Shown: positions 18,067-26,090 of the stretch, piece by piece
Layout of the letters: every line of letters begins with the position of its first letter
Numbering within the stretch: the stretch's first letter is position 1
DNA from: Planctomycetota bacterium
Lineage (GTDB): Bacteria; Planctomycetota; Phycisphaerae; Phycisphaerales; Phycisphaeraceae
Reading direction: 5' to 3'
DNA length: 64,000 nucleotides
Assembly: GCA_024279865.1 (NCBI GenBank)
Contig: JAJRRC010000052.1
Coordinates: 62,001-126,000 of the forward strand
Made by a program: the position numbers and the translations under genes
The notes under the pieces: model-generated
What the model was told of the DNA's origin: nothing
Database searches by the model: none
What the model saw: only the letters and a program-made list of their open reading frames with translations

Positions 18067-18229
18067 AAAGTTATCAGTTGTCAGCTATCCGTTTTCCGTA
18101 AGAAGCAGAAAAAGGGTCGCTTCGTGTCTGCTGTTGCAATCCTTTGGGTTCTTGGTCGATCAATCGCGCCCACCCTTTTGCAAATACCTTACGCCGCCCT
18201 GCCTCTTCTTACTGATAGCTGATAACTTG
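18067..18229. repeat. TATCAG-type inverted repeat
   Basis: The left arm starts GTTATCAGTTGTCAGCTATC and the right arm ends CTGATAGCTGATAACTTG, giving a long hairpin of about 160 nt. The same family occurs at 21181, 23128, 24458, 42755 and 50568. It resembles a small non-coding mobile element (MITE-like). Confidence 0.7.
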
Positions 18230-18230
18230 T

Positions 18231-18497
18231 TTACCTAATCTTGAATCGTTTAAATTCGCCGGAGGCTTCTGATTGATCGCAATCTGTATGAACAAGGTTC
18301 ATTTGCATCACTTCTTGAATTTTTTTGATCAAAGCGTTCAGCTCAGGAGCCTTTCCTTCAATGACCAATTGTACCCGGCCATCAGGCAAATTGCGGACAA
18401 AACCGGTCACGTCAAACGAACGAGCCAGACGTGTGGTGGTATAGCGAAACCCCACGCCTTGGACGTGTCCTTCAAAATGAACGGTGAAGCGCTGCAT
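18231..18497 (-). CDS. acyP: Acylphosphatase
   Basis: Small cytosolic enzyme (88 residues) that hydrolyses carboxyl-phosphate bonds such as acetyl phosphate. Signature: GHVQGVGFRYTT, with the catalytic Arg in GFRY, and VTGFVRNLPDGRVQLVIEG with the catalytic Asn (FVRN). The C-terminus FKRFKIR fits the family. The upstream gap to yebC (18498-18588) is filled entirely by a copy of the TACCAAT repeat, so any promoter or ribosome-binding site would lie within that repeat. Confidence 0.93.
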   Translation of the reverse strand: MQRFTVHFEGHVQGVGFRYTTTRLARSFDVTGFVRNLPDGRVQLVIEGKAPELNALIKKIQEVMQMNLVHTDCDQSEASGEFKRFKIR

Positions 18498-18591
18498 CTA
18501 TCTATATATGTTCGCGTTGAGACTTTCACAAAGCCTTATCAATTCCATCTCCGCGAATCATGGTTCGCACGTTTGATCATCATTGGTATTA
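18498..18591 (-). repeat. TACCAAT-family repeat (family B) between yebC and acyP
   Basis: Read on the minus strand it starts TAATACCAATGATGATCAAA, contains GATTCGCGGAGATGGAATTG and AGTCTCAACGCGAACA, and ends at the acyP start. The TAA is the stop codon of yebC, as with the porin copy at 22930. Confidence 0.8.
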
Positions 18592-19347
18592 CCCGGCAGC
18601 GGCCTGGATTGTTTCCATTTCTTCATCAGAAATATCAAAATTGGCATAAGCTTTCTGCACATCGTCATGATCTTCTAGCGAATCCATGAGCCGAAAGACT
18701 TTGGTGGCATCACTTCCGGTGCAGGCAATGGTCGTCGAAGGCACTTTGGTAATTTGTGCTTCAGCAATTTCGATTTCTACCGCTTCGAGGGCTTCTCGCA
18801 GTCCGATAAAATCCGTGGTTTCACATGTGATCAACCAAACATCTTCTTCGTCCGCCACATCTTGAGCCCCTGCATCAAGGGCGGTCATCATGATCGTATC
18901 TTCGTCGGCTGCTTCTTTAGCGATATAAATTTGTCCTTGGGCGGTGAAGAGGTACGCCACGCAGCCGGAGGTTCCGAGGTTACCGTTGGCTCGTTCGAAG
19001 ATTTTTCGGATTTCGCTGACCGTTCGGTTTCGGTTATCGGTCAGGATATCGAGTAAGACCGCCACGCCGTTGGGGCCGTACCCTTCATAAACTATTTCTT
19101 CATAGCTGTTTGCGTCACCATCTCCAGAGCCTTTTTTGACGGCATTGTTAATGGTGTCTTTGGTCATATTGGCGGCTTTGGCTTCATCAATCGCATAGCG
19201 AAGGGTGAGGTTGGTGGTGGGATCTCCTCCTCCATTTTTGGCTGCGACGATGATGGCTCGAGCGCATTTACTCCAGATTTTAGAGCGTTTGGCATCCTGT
19301 CTTGCTTTGCGATGCTTGATGTTTGCCCATTTACTATGTCCTGCCAT
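18589..19347 (-). CDS. yebC: YebC/PmpR family regulatory protein
   Basis: Cytosolic protein of the YebC/TACO1 family; members act as transcriptional regulators or assist translation of difficult peptide stretches. The start MAGHSKWANIKHRKARQDAK is diagnostic, and GVAVLLDILTDNRNRTVSEI and GNLGTSGCVAYLF are conserved. 252 residues, normal length. ATG 19347. Its stop codon is the first triplet of a dispersed repeat copy. Confidence 0.95.
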   Translation of the reverse strand: MAGHSKWANIKHRKARQDAKRSKIWSKCARAIIVAAKNGGGDPTTNLTLRYAIDEAKAANMTKDTINNAVKKGSGDGDANSYEEIVYEGYGPNGVAVLLDILTDNRNRTVSEIRKIFERANGNLGTSGCVAYLFTAQGQIYIAKEAADEDTIMMTALDAGAQDVADEEDVWLITCETTDFIGLREALEAVEIEIAEAQITKVPSTTIACTGSDATKVFRLMDSLEDHDDVQKAYANFDISDEEMETIQAAAG

Positions 19348-19711
19348 ATCTAAAGTTCTCCTAATCTTGTGGTCGATATTCTACGGAAATTTGAGAAAGA
19401 TGTCCGATACAGGAAATGGAGTATCTTTAAAAAAAGGTTGACCTCAGAAAAAACCTTTGTAAATTAAAGAGCATTAGTGTGCAACATCCAGATGGACAAT
19501 TGGCGAAACAAACATGGGAACGCCACCCACGCACAATCAATCACAATCTGAAAACACATTGTCATCAAACCTCATGACTCACGTTTACAATTTCTTAACA
19601 CAAGATGACAATTTGTAATTATACTTTTTGAAATGTCGAGGCTGGTGCTGTATCAACCTCACGAAATGGAACTGGGCAGTTTCTTTTTTTTCTTCATAGG
19701 AGAATGACGAA
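19348..19711. other. yebC-porin divergent region
   Basis: A 364-bp region upstream of both yebC and porin 1. It holds the porin promoter candidate at 19595-19625 and otherwise plain sequence with no repeat of the families described here. No open frame with family similarity is seen. Confidence 0.6.
19595..19625 (+). promoter_or_regulatory. Possible porin 1 promoter
   Basis: TTAACA (19595-19600), 19 bp, then TATACT (19620-19625). The equivalent pair at porin 2 is TTAACA-20-TACACT, which supports the assignment. Confidence 0.45.
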
Positions 19712-21088
19712 ATGGTTATCAAACATTGTACTAAGCTAATGGCTGGAGCTTTGATGCTCAGTCTGACCGCTGGTGCGTTCGCCGCCGCCGATACTGGTGT
19801 CGCCGAACAACTCAAATCACTGCGCGCTGAAGTGGCTCAATTGCGAGCTGACTCTGACGCCAACTGGCTCAACGAACGTCGTGTCGAACAAGTCAAGGAC
19901 ATCGTTCGCGAAGTTCTAGCTGATGCGGACACCCGTGCAAGCCTTCTCGAAAATGGCATGTCTGCCGGCCACAACGGCAAACACTTTTTCCTGGCATCCG
20001 AAGACGGCAGCTTCTTGCTGAACGTCGGCGGACAAATTCAGTTCCGTTACGTTTACAACGAACGTAATATCGTCCGTGCTCCCATTGGACAAACCGATAG
20101 CAGCGAATTTGGTTTCACGCTGCGTCGCGTCAAGTTATTCTTCAACGGACACATCAGCTCACCAAAGATTCGTTACTCAATCGGTATTCAGACCGACCGT
20201 AACAACGAAACCCTCTACCTCGATCACGCATTTGTCGAATATGACCTGCGTGACGACGTAGCGATCTGGGCTGGCGAGCGTAAAGCTCCCTTCCTTCGCG
20301 AAGAACTCACCAGCTCCAAACGTCAACTGGCGGTGGACCGTTCACTCGTGAACGAAGTCTTCACCGCAGGTCGCGTGCAGGGTATCGGTGCAATCTGGAC
20401 CGCCAACGAAAACGTGGTTGCTCAAGTTGCGATTACCGATGGTATCAACTCCGGTGAAGCTGGCCCTGGGGCTACCAAAGACTTTGACGGCGATGCTACT
20501 GACTTCGCTATCACCGGTCGTGTGGACATTCGCGTCCTCGGTGACTGGGCTCAGAAAAACGAATTCACCACTTGGAGTGGTCGTGACAGCTCTCTATTCG
20601 TCGGTGCAGCTGCTCACTACGAAGTGGGTGAAACCGGCGATCAACAGGTCGCCAGCCCAGGTGTCGACAGCGTCTTCGCTTGGACCGTGGATGCTTCGGC
20701 AACCTGCGATCAAGGTGCGACTCTTTACGCTGCCGTTATCGGCCAGCACACTGATGCTGTGAGCGGTGGTACCGATCTGGACCACTATGGTTACCTCGTT
20801 CAGGGTAGCTATCACGTCATCGCTGACAAACTCGAACCGTTCATCCGCTATGAACTGATCGACATTGATGGTGTTGGTGTCCAAGACATCAGCCTTCTCA
20901 CCTTTGGTGCCAACTGGTACCTCAACAAGCATGCCTCCAAGTTCACCTTGGACTTGGTTTGGGCACTGGACCCGATCAACAGCGTCAATACCAATGGTAC
21001 CGGTACCAGCGGTTTGGGCTTGCTGGCGGATGATGCGAATAAAGAAGATCAACTCGCTTTTCGTGCTCAGTTCCAGTTGACTTTCTAA
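19712..21088 (+). CDS. Outer-membrane porin, phosphate-selective O/P-like, copy 1
   Basis: Beta-barrel outer-membrane protein of 458 residues. Signal peptide cleaved near AGAFA; then a short coiled-coil-like segment (about 27-75: EQLKSLRAEVAQLRADSDAN) before the barrel begins at FLLNVGGQIQFRY. FTLRRVKLFFNGHI and YSIGIQTDR are like the OprO/OprP family. It ends in Phe (QFQLTF), the BAM recognition residue. AGGAGA (19698-19703) lies 8 nt before ATG 19712. Its solute is unknown; phosphate or polyphosphate is only a family guess. Copy 2 follows in tandem and a strong terminator closes this gene. Confidence 0.85.
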   Translation: MVIKHCTKLMAGALMLSLTAGAFAAADTGVAEQLKSLRAEVAQLRADSDANWLNERRVEQVKDIVREVLADADTRASLLENGMSAGHNGKHFFLASEDGSFLLNVGGQIQFRYVYNERNIVRAPIGQTDSSEFGFTLRRVKLFFNGHISSPKIRYSIGIQTDRNNETLYLDHAFVEYDLRDDVAIWAGERKAPFLREELTSSKRQLAVDRSLVNEVFTAGRVQGIGAIWTANENVVAQVAITDGINSGEAGPGATKDFDGDATDFAITGRVDIRVLGDWAQKNEFTTWSGRDSSLFVGAAAHYEVGETGDQQVASPGVDSVFAWTVDASATCDQGATLYAAVIGQHTDAVSGGTDLDHYGYLVQGSYHVIADKLEPFIRYELIDIDGVGVQDISLLTFGANWYLNKHASKFTLDLVWALDPINSVNTNGTGTSGLGLLADDANKEDQLAFRAQFQLTF

Positions 21089-21122
21089 AAATTGTTTAGA
21101 CAATTCTGCCCGAATTTCCCAA

Positions 21123-21157
21123 GGCGGCCCGGTTCATCCCGGGCCGTCTTTTTTTTT
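21123..21157 (+). terminator. Terminator of porin 1
   Basis: GGCGGCCCGG pairs with CCGGGCCGTC around TTCATC, followed by nine or more T. It is 35 nt after the stop codon. Confidence 0.9.
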
Positions 21158-21556
21158 CCAAAAACACTTCGTTTTTGGAGCGATCAGTTACTAGCTATCA
21201 GCTATCAGTTGTCAGTTGTCAGTTGTCAGTTGTCAGCTATCAGTAAGAAAAAACATTCGGAAAGGAATTGCTTTGTCCTTGTGTGATTTCTGCGACCCAC
21301 GCTTGTGATCGCCCATGTGTTTGGGAGTTACCCCCCCCCCGGAACTCTACCGGTCCCCCGCCCTTTACGATAAAAACGCTCATCCATCAATCAAAATACT
21401 TTGAATCGTTCTCAAAAACATTCTGTAAAAATTCATTCATTCTTAACATGAAAATGATAAACCATGACTACACTCCTCCAAAGATGAAAGCTGATGATGT
21501 GTCAGCCTTTCAAAATGGAATTGGATTGTTTTTTTTCTTCACAGGAGAGTGATAAA
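21158..21556. repeat. Gap between the porins: TATCAG repeats and a C-tract
   Basis: 21181-21245 has tandem units of CAGTTGTCAG and CAGCTATCAG, then AAACATTCGGAAAGGAATTG. A C10 tract followed by GGAA lies at 21331-21344. The stretch 21160-21320 has a near copy at 23112-23250 after porin 2, so the duplication took the downstream flank with it. The rest is the porin 2 promoter region. No gene is seen. Confidence 0.7.
21443..21474 (+). promoter_or_regulatory. Possible porin 2 promoter
   Basis: TTAACA (21443-21448), 20 bp, TACACT (21469-21474); counterpart of the porin 1 site. Confidence 0.4.
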
Positions 21557-22932
21557 ATGGTTATCAAAAAATGTATGAAACTGATGACAGGAGCTTTGCT
21601 GCTCAGTCTGACGGCTGGAACGTTTGGAGCTATCAATGCGAACTTCGAGGAGCAATTCAAAGCAATGCAAGCTGAATTGGCTCAATTGCGAGCGGATTCA
21701 GATGCCAATTGGCTCAATGAACGTCGCGTCGAACAAGTCAAGGATATTGTTCGCGAAGTCCTAGCCGATGCCGACACCCGTGCAAGCTTGCTTGAAAGCG
21801 GCATGACTGCTGGACACAACGGCAAACACTTTTTCCTGGCATCTGAAGATGGTCGCTTCTTGCTAAACATCGGCGGCCAAATCCAATTCCGTTACATCAT
21901 GAATCAACGCAAGGGTGTCTCTCGGAACGGTCATGACAATGGTGAAAGCGGCTTCACACTACGTCGTACCAAACTGAAGTTCAAAGGACACATCAATTCA
22001 CCGAAAATTGGCTACGCCATCGGCATCCAAACCGACCGCACCAATGAAACCATCTACCTTGACCACGCATACGTCAAATATAAACTTCGCGATGATCTGG
22101 TCCTCTGGGCCGGCGAACGCAAATCCCCGTTCCTTCGCGAAGAACTTACCAGCTCTTCACGCCAACTCACTGTGGAACGTTCACAAATGAACGAAATTTT
22201 CACCCTTGGCCGCACACAAGGTGTCGGTGCTGTCTGGACAGCCAATGAAAATTTGATCGCTCACGTTGCCATCACCGACGGAAGCCGCTCAGGTGAACCT
22301 AGTTCCAAGGCCAAAAAAGACTTTGATGACGATACCACCGATTTCGCCATCACCGGTCGTGTCGATCTACGCCTGCTAGGTGACTGGAAACAAAAAAAGA
22401 ATTTACCACCTGGAGCGGTAAAGACGCTTCCCTGTTCATCGGTGCTGCTGCTCACTATGAAGTGGGCGAAACCGGAGACGACCAAGGAAGTACCGCCAAC
22501 GACAGCCTCTTTACTTGGACCGTGGATGGTTCTGCAACCTGCGAACAGGGTGGAACCCTTTATGCTGCTGTCGTCGGCCAACATCTCAATGCTGCAAGCC
22601 CAATCGCTGCCAATATGGATAACTATGGCTTTCTGGTTCAAGGCAGCTACCACGTCATCACTGACAAACTCGAGCCGTTTGCTCGCTATGAACTCATTTC
22701 CATGGATGGTGTGGCAGCAGAAGATGTGAGCCTTGTTACTTTGGGTGCCAACTGGTATCTCAACAAACATGCCTCCAAATTCACGGTGGACGTGGTATGG
22801 GCCTTGGATCCACTTACCTCGGCAAATCTCGGCGGTCATAGTCCTTCATCTGGCTTAGGTCTGATGAAATATGATGACGCAGGCGAAGGCGATCAAATTG
22901 CCTTGCGTGCTCAGTTCCAATTGTTGTTCTAA
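21557..22932 (+). CDS. Outer-membrane porin, copy 2, frameshifted in poly-A
   Basis: Paralogue of porin 1, with near-identical stretches such as LNERRVEQVKDIVREVLADA and WAGERK. The frame from ATG 21557 is broken at about 22392-22398 (C followed by seven A, then GAATTT). Beyond it the homologous protein continues in another frame (GETGDDQ...SLFTWTVDGSATCEQGG) to the stop at 22932. One more A restores GDWKQKKEFTTWSG and gives 458 residues, exactly the length of porin 1. It ends QFQLLF. An unshifted product would stop at 22729 with a foreign tail and no barrel end. Slippage-controlled expression or a consensus error are the two explanations. Confidence 0.85.
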
Positions 22933-23034
22933 TACCAATGATGATAAAAACGCGTGCGGGTCGTTATCCGCAGAGATTGAATTGACAAGACTTTATAAAA
23001 TTCTCAACGTGTACATAAGACAGACGCAATGCGT
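22933..23034 (+). repeat. TACCAAT-family repeat (family B) after porin 2
   Basis: Starts TACCAATGATGATAAAAACG right at the stop codon and ends ACGCAATGCGT. The flanks are TTCTAA on the left and CTAAAAATC on the right; porin 1 has TTCTAAAAATTG with nothing inserted. The flanking CTAA may be a target duplication. Confidence 0.8.
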
Positions 23035-23074
23035 CTAAAAATCTTTCTATGGTGATTCTGCCCGAATCTTCCAA

Positions 23075-23110
23075 AGCGGCCCGGTTAATCCCGGGTCGTC
23101 TTTTTTTTTC
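23075..23110 (+). terminator. Terminator of porin 2
   Basis: GCGGCCCGG/CCGGGTCGT hairpin with a long T-run, homologous to the terminator of porin 1. Here it is about 145 nt from the stop codon instead of 35, because the repeat lies between. Confidence 0.85.
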
Positions 23111-23451
23111 CAAAAAACGAAGCGTTTTTGGAGCGACCAGTTACTAGCTATCAGCTATCAGCTATCAGTCAGAAAAAACATTCGGAAATGAATTGCCTGG
23201 TCCTTGGCGTGATTTCTGCGACCCACGCTTGTGATCACTCACGCGTTGGGAGAAACGACAGAGTGTTTTGTATTATTTCCGGCCACCGGCCCCGGACGCG
23301 CACGCAGTATGCGTGCGGCTACTTTTCAAAGAATCCAATGCTCCCCTCCGGAACCCCGAAAGTCCACTCCCCTTTTTTTCGACAAAAACACAATTCAGTG
23401 AATCCAAATGCTTTAAGCATCCCCAAAGAAAACTTCCGGGGGGGTGAACTT
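23111..23451. repeat. Repeats upstream of the ABC permease
   Basis: 23128-23175 TATCAG repeats; 23268-23330 REP-like hairpin (GGACGCGCACGCAGTATGCG) preceded by ATTATTTCCGGCC; 23431-23444 a G-tract unit (AACTTCCGGGGGGGTGA) that ends 7 nt before the next ATG and provides its Shine-Dalgarno-like sequence. Confidence 0.75.
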
Positions 23452-24444
23452 ATGACCCAAGTCGTTCGTATTACTTGTATGTTTCCACAAGCCTGGACCA
23501 TTGCGCGCAACACCTTTATCGAGAGCATTCGACAGCCGATTTTTGTCGTGGTCATGCTGATCGCGACGCTGGCGTTGTTCCTCAACCCGTCGTTGTCCGC
23601 TTATACGCTTGATAATGACAACAAGCTCTTAATTGACATGGGCTTGTCTACGCTGTTTATTATCGGTCTTTTGCTGGGTGCTTTTACCGCGACGAGCGTG
23701 GTTTGTTCTGAAATTGAGAATAAAACCGTGTTGACGGTGGTGAGTAAGCCGGTTTCGCGGCCGATTTTTATCATCGGCAAATACCTAGGCGTCACCGGGG
23801 CCATCGGATTGGCGTATTGGACGCTCTCCATTGTGTTTTTGCTGACGGTGAGGCATCAGGTGATGCAGACCGCCTCGGACAAATTTGATATGCCTGTCTG
23901 GGTTTTTGGCTTTGGATTTGGCCTCTTGGCGATCCTTGTGGCGGCCCTGGGTAATTATTTTTATAACTGGGTCTTTACCTCCGCGGTGGTCCGATTGGGA
24001 GGAGTCTTTCTGACTCTGGGCTACGCACTTGTGCTGGTGGTGGATAAACAATGGGAACTCCAATCACCTCTGGTCGATCTCAATCAACAACTGCTACTGG
24101 GCATTTTAATGGTTTTTGTTGCAGTGACCGTGCTGTGTGCGGTCGCCATTGCAACGTCCACAAGGCTAGGTCAAATGATGACCTTGCTCATCAGCATCGG
24201 CATCTTTTTCCTGGGCCTAGCCAGTCAGTACATGCTTGGCCGCTGGGCGGATGAATCCATTTACTTTGATGTAATTTACCGCATCGTTCCCAATTTGCAG
24301 TTCTTTTGGCCTGCCGATGCACTGACACAGGGCCATGACTTTACCCTTAGCTATGTGGGCATGGTCGTGTTGTATGCTCTGGGCCTAATCGGCGCCCTAC
24401 TCAGCTTGGCGGTGATTCTGTTCCAGACCCGTGAAGTGGGTTAA
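23452..24444 (+). CDS. ABC-2 type transporter permease
   Basis: Integral membrane protein of 330 residues with an N-terminal amphipathic stretch (ARNTFIESIRQPIFVVVM) and about six hydrophobic segments. The loop SVVCSEIENKTVLTVVSKPVSRPIFIIGKY is typical of ABC-2/NatB-like permeases (PF12679-type). The ATP-binding partner is not beside it, so it may be encoded elsewhere. Substrate unknown. ATG 23452 follows GGGGTGA from a G-tract repeat element; an open frame upstream through repeats is not protein-like. Confidence 0.8.
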   Translation: MTQVVRITCMFPQAWTIARNTFIESIRQPIFVVVMLIATLALFLNPSLSAYTLDNDNKLLIDMGLSTLFIIGLLLGAFTATSVVCSEIENKTVLTVVSKPVSRPIFIIGKYLGVTGAIGLAYWTLSIVFLLTVRHQVMQTASDKFDMPVWVFGFGFGLLAILVAALGNYFYNWVFTSAVVRLGGVFLTLGYALVLVVDKQWELQSPLVDLNQQLLLGILMVFVAVTVLCAVAIATSTRLGQMMTLLISIGIFFLGLASQYMLGRWADESIYFDVIYRIVPNLQFFWPADALTQGHDFTLSYVGMVVLYALGLIGALLSLAVILFQTREVG

Positions 24445-24717
24445 TTTTTTATTAGATAAGAAGTTATCAGTTTCCAGCGATCCGTTCTCCGTCAGAGAAG
24501 ATGAAAAAAGAAAAAGGTCACGTCAGCTCTCGCGTGCAGCTATGGCGTGGCCTGTTTTCTTTTGTTCTCTGATCACCCAATCCCATTTAAAACTCGTTCG
24601 AATGGTGATTCGCGGAAACGGAATTGATAAGGCTTTATAAAAATTTCAATGCGCACATCATATCTGCGATGCATCTCTGCGTATGACAAGCAATCGCAGA
24701 CCACTTAAAATAGGCCC
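24445..24717. repeat. TATCAG and TACCAAT repeats before the glycosyltransferase
   Basis: 24458-24500 is a degenerate TATCAG-type arm. 24584-24690 is a family B copy (ACCCAATCCCATTTAAAACT, then GATTCGCGGAAACGGAATTG). Confidence 0.75.
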
Positions 24718-25902
24718 ATGGGCGATTTAGCTTTTATTAGTAACGAACCAACCCCTTACCGGTTGCACCTGCTTGAGCGGCTCACCAATGAGCAGCCGGC
24801 CCTGCACGTCCATGCTATTTTCACGCATACCTTGGATAAAGCTCATGTTCCTTGGGACATGAACATGGATCAGTTGCCTCGTCCGGTTTTTTTTGAGAAA
24901 GAGGCTTTGGGTCAAACTCAGTCGCCGCGGCAATGCTATCGGCTATTCAAACAAATCCGAAACTACCTCATTGAGCAAAAAATCCAACTGGTCATTCTCA
25001 ACGGCTATGCCGATCTGACGCGGCTACTTTTACTGCGATGGGCTCACAAACAGGGGTTGCCTGTGGTCTTGCGGGGGGATTCGAATATCCATGGTCAATC
25101 CCATTTGCCTTCGGTTCGCCGTTGGGTCAAACGCCGTGTGCTAGGCTGGATCGGTCGACATATCGCTGGCCTGATGCCGATGGGGCGGTGTGGCGAAGCT
25201 TTTTTTGAATACTGGATGCCCAACCACCGATTGCCGATGTTTTTCTGTCCGTATGAACCCAATTATCAGGCCATTGCCGACTGCTCGCCAGAGGTCATCC
25301 TCCAGTTTTTACAGGATCATCAACTAGACCCCACCCGTCAACGGCTCCTGTATTGCGGTCGTTTGATTGATGTGAAATGTGTGGATGTGTTGCTCGATGC
25401 GTTTACCCGGGTTGCCGACTCACAACCCAACTGGGATTTGGTCATTGCCGGGACCGGGGAATGTGAAGATTCACTTAAAAATCAGGTTCCCGAAGCACTC
25501 AAAGCACGGGTTCATTTTTTGGGTTTTCTTCAGTTTGAGCAGACCATTGCCTGTTATCACTGTTGTGATGTTCTGGTCCATCCGCCACGGTATGAACCTT
25601 GGGCCTTGGTCATCAATGAAGCAGTTGCCGCGGGATTGGCTGTCATTGCGACCCATGTCACCGGTGCTGCAACCGAATTGGTCCATCACAACCACAACGG
25701 CCTGCAAGTAGAACCCGACGATGTTGATCAGCTGACCGAGGCGATCCTTCGCATGACCCAAGGACAAACCGCCAAACACATGGGCCAAGCCTCGGTCGAA
25801 GTGTTAGCTGCCTGGCAAGCAAAAGCAGATCCCGTCGCAGGCATTGTCCAAGCGATGGACAAACTGGCCCCCCCGGAAGCCCCCCCGGAAGCTTCCCCCT
25901 AG
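24718..25902 (+). CDS. Glycosyltransferase family 4-like
   Basis: GT-B fold glycosyltransferase of 394 residues, cytosolic or membrane-associated. N-terminal acceptor domain (ISNEPTPYRLHLLERLT) and C-terminal GT1/GT4 domain with LLYCGRLIDVKCVDVLLDAF and the donor-binding E-x7-E region (EPWALVINEAVAAGLAVIAT). The last residues (PPEAPPEASP) come from a C-tract element (25868-25899) and are not part of the fold. The likely job is surface polysaccharide or glycolipid synthesis; sugar unknown. Its upstream region is a family B repeat. Confidence 0.85.
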   Translation: MGDLAFISNEPTPYRLHLLERLTNEQPALHVHAIFTHTLDKAHVPWDMNMDQLPRPVFFEKEALGQTQSPRQCYRLFKQIRNYLIEQKIQLVILNGYADLTRLLLLRWAHKQGLPVVLRGDSNIHGQSHLPSVRRWVKRRVLGWIGRHIAGLMPMGRCGEAFFEYWMPNHRLPMFFCPYEPNYQAIADCSPEVILQFLQDHQLDPTRQRLLYCGRLIDVKCVDVLLDAFTRVADSQPNWDLVIAGTGECEDSLKNQVPEALKARVHFLGFLQFEQTIACYHCCDVLVHPPRYEPWALVINEAVAAGLAVIATHVTGAATELVHHNHNGLQVEPDDVDQLTEAILRMTQGQTAKHMGQASVEVLAAWQAKADPVAGIVQAMDKLAPPEAPPEASP

Positions 25903-26090
25903 GTAAAGATCCTGCTTCCTGAAAACTTTCCCCAGGTTAAACTTCACACCCCTTGGCCTCTTCAATCTCTGGACATTTTGCATTGGAAAGAACCGGGGTT
26001 CACTCCCCAAATCATGCTTGATCAACATTTTTCCAACGGGCAAACAAGGAAGCTTGTGGCTCAAATAAATCTCCTCAATATTTTTCAAAC

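Noticed and set aside
21181-21245. CRISPR-like array
   Set aside because: The CAGTTGTCAG units are adjacent with no unique spacers and belong to the dispersed TATCAG family.
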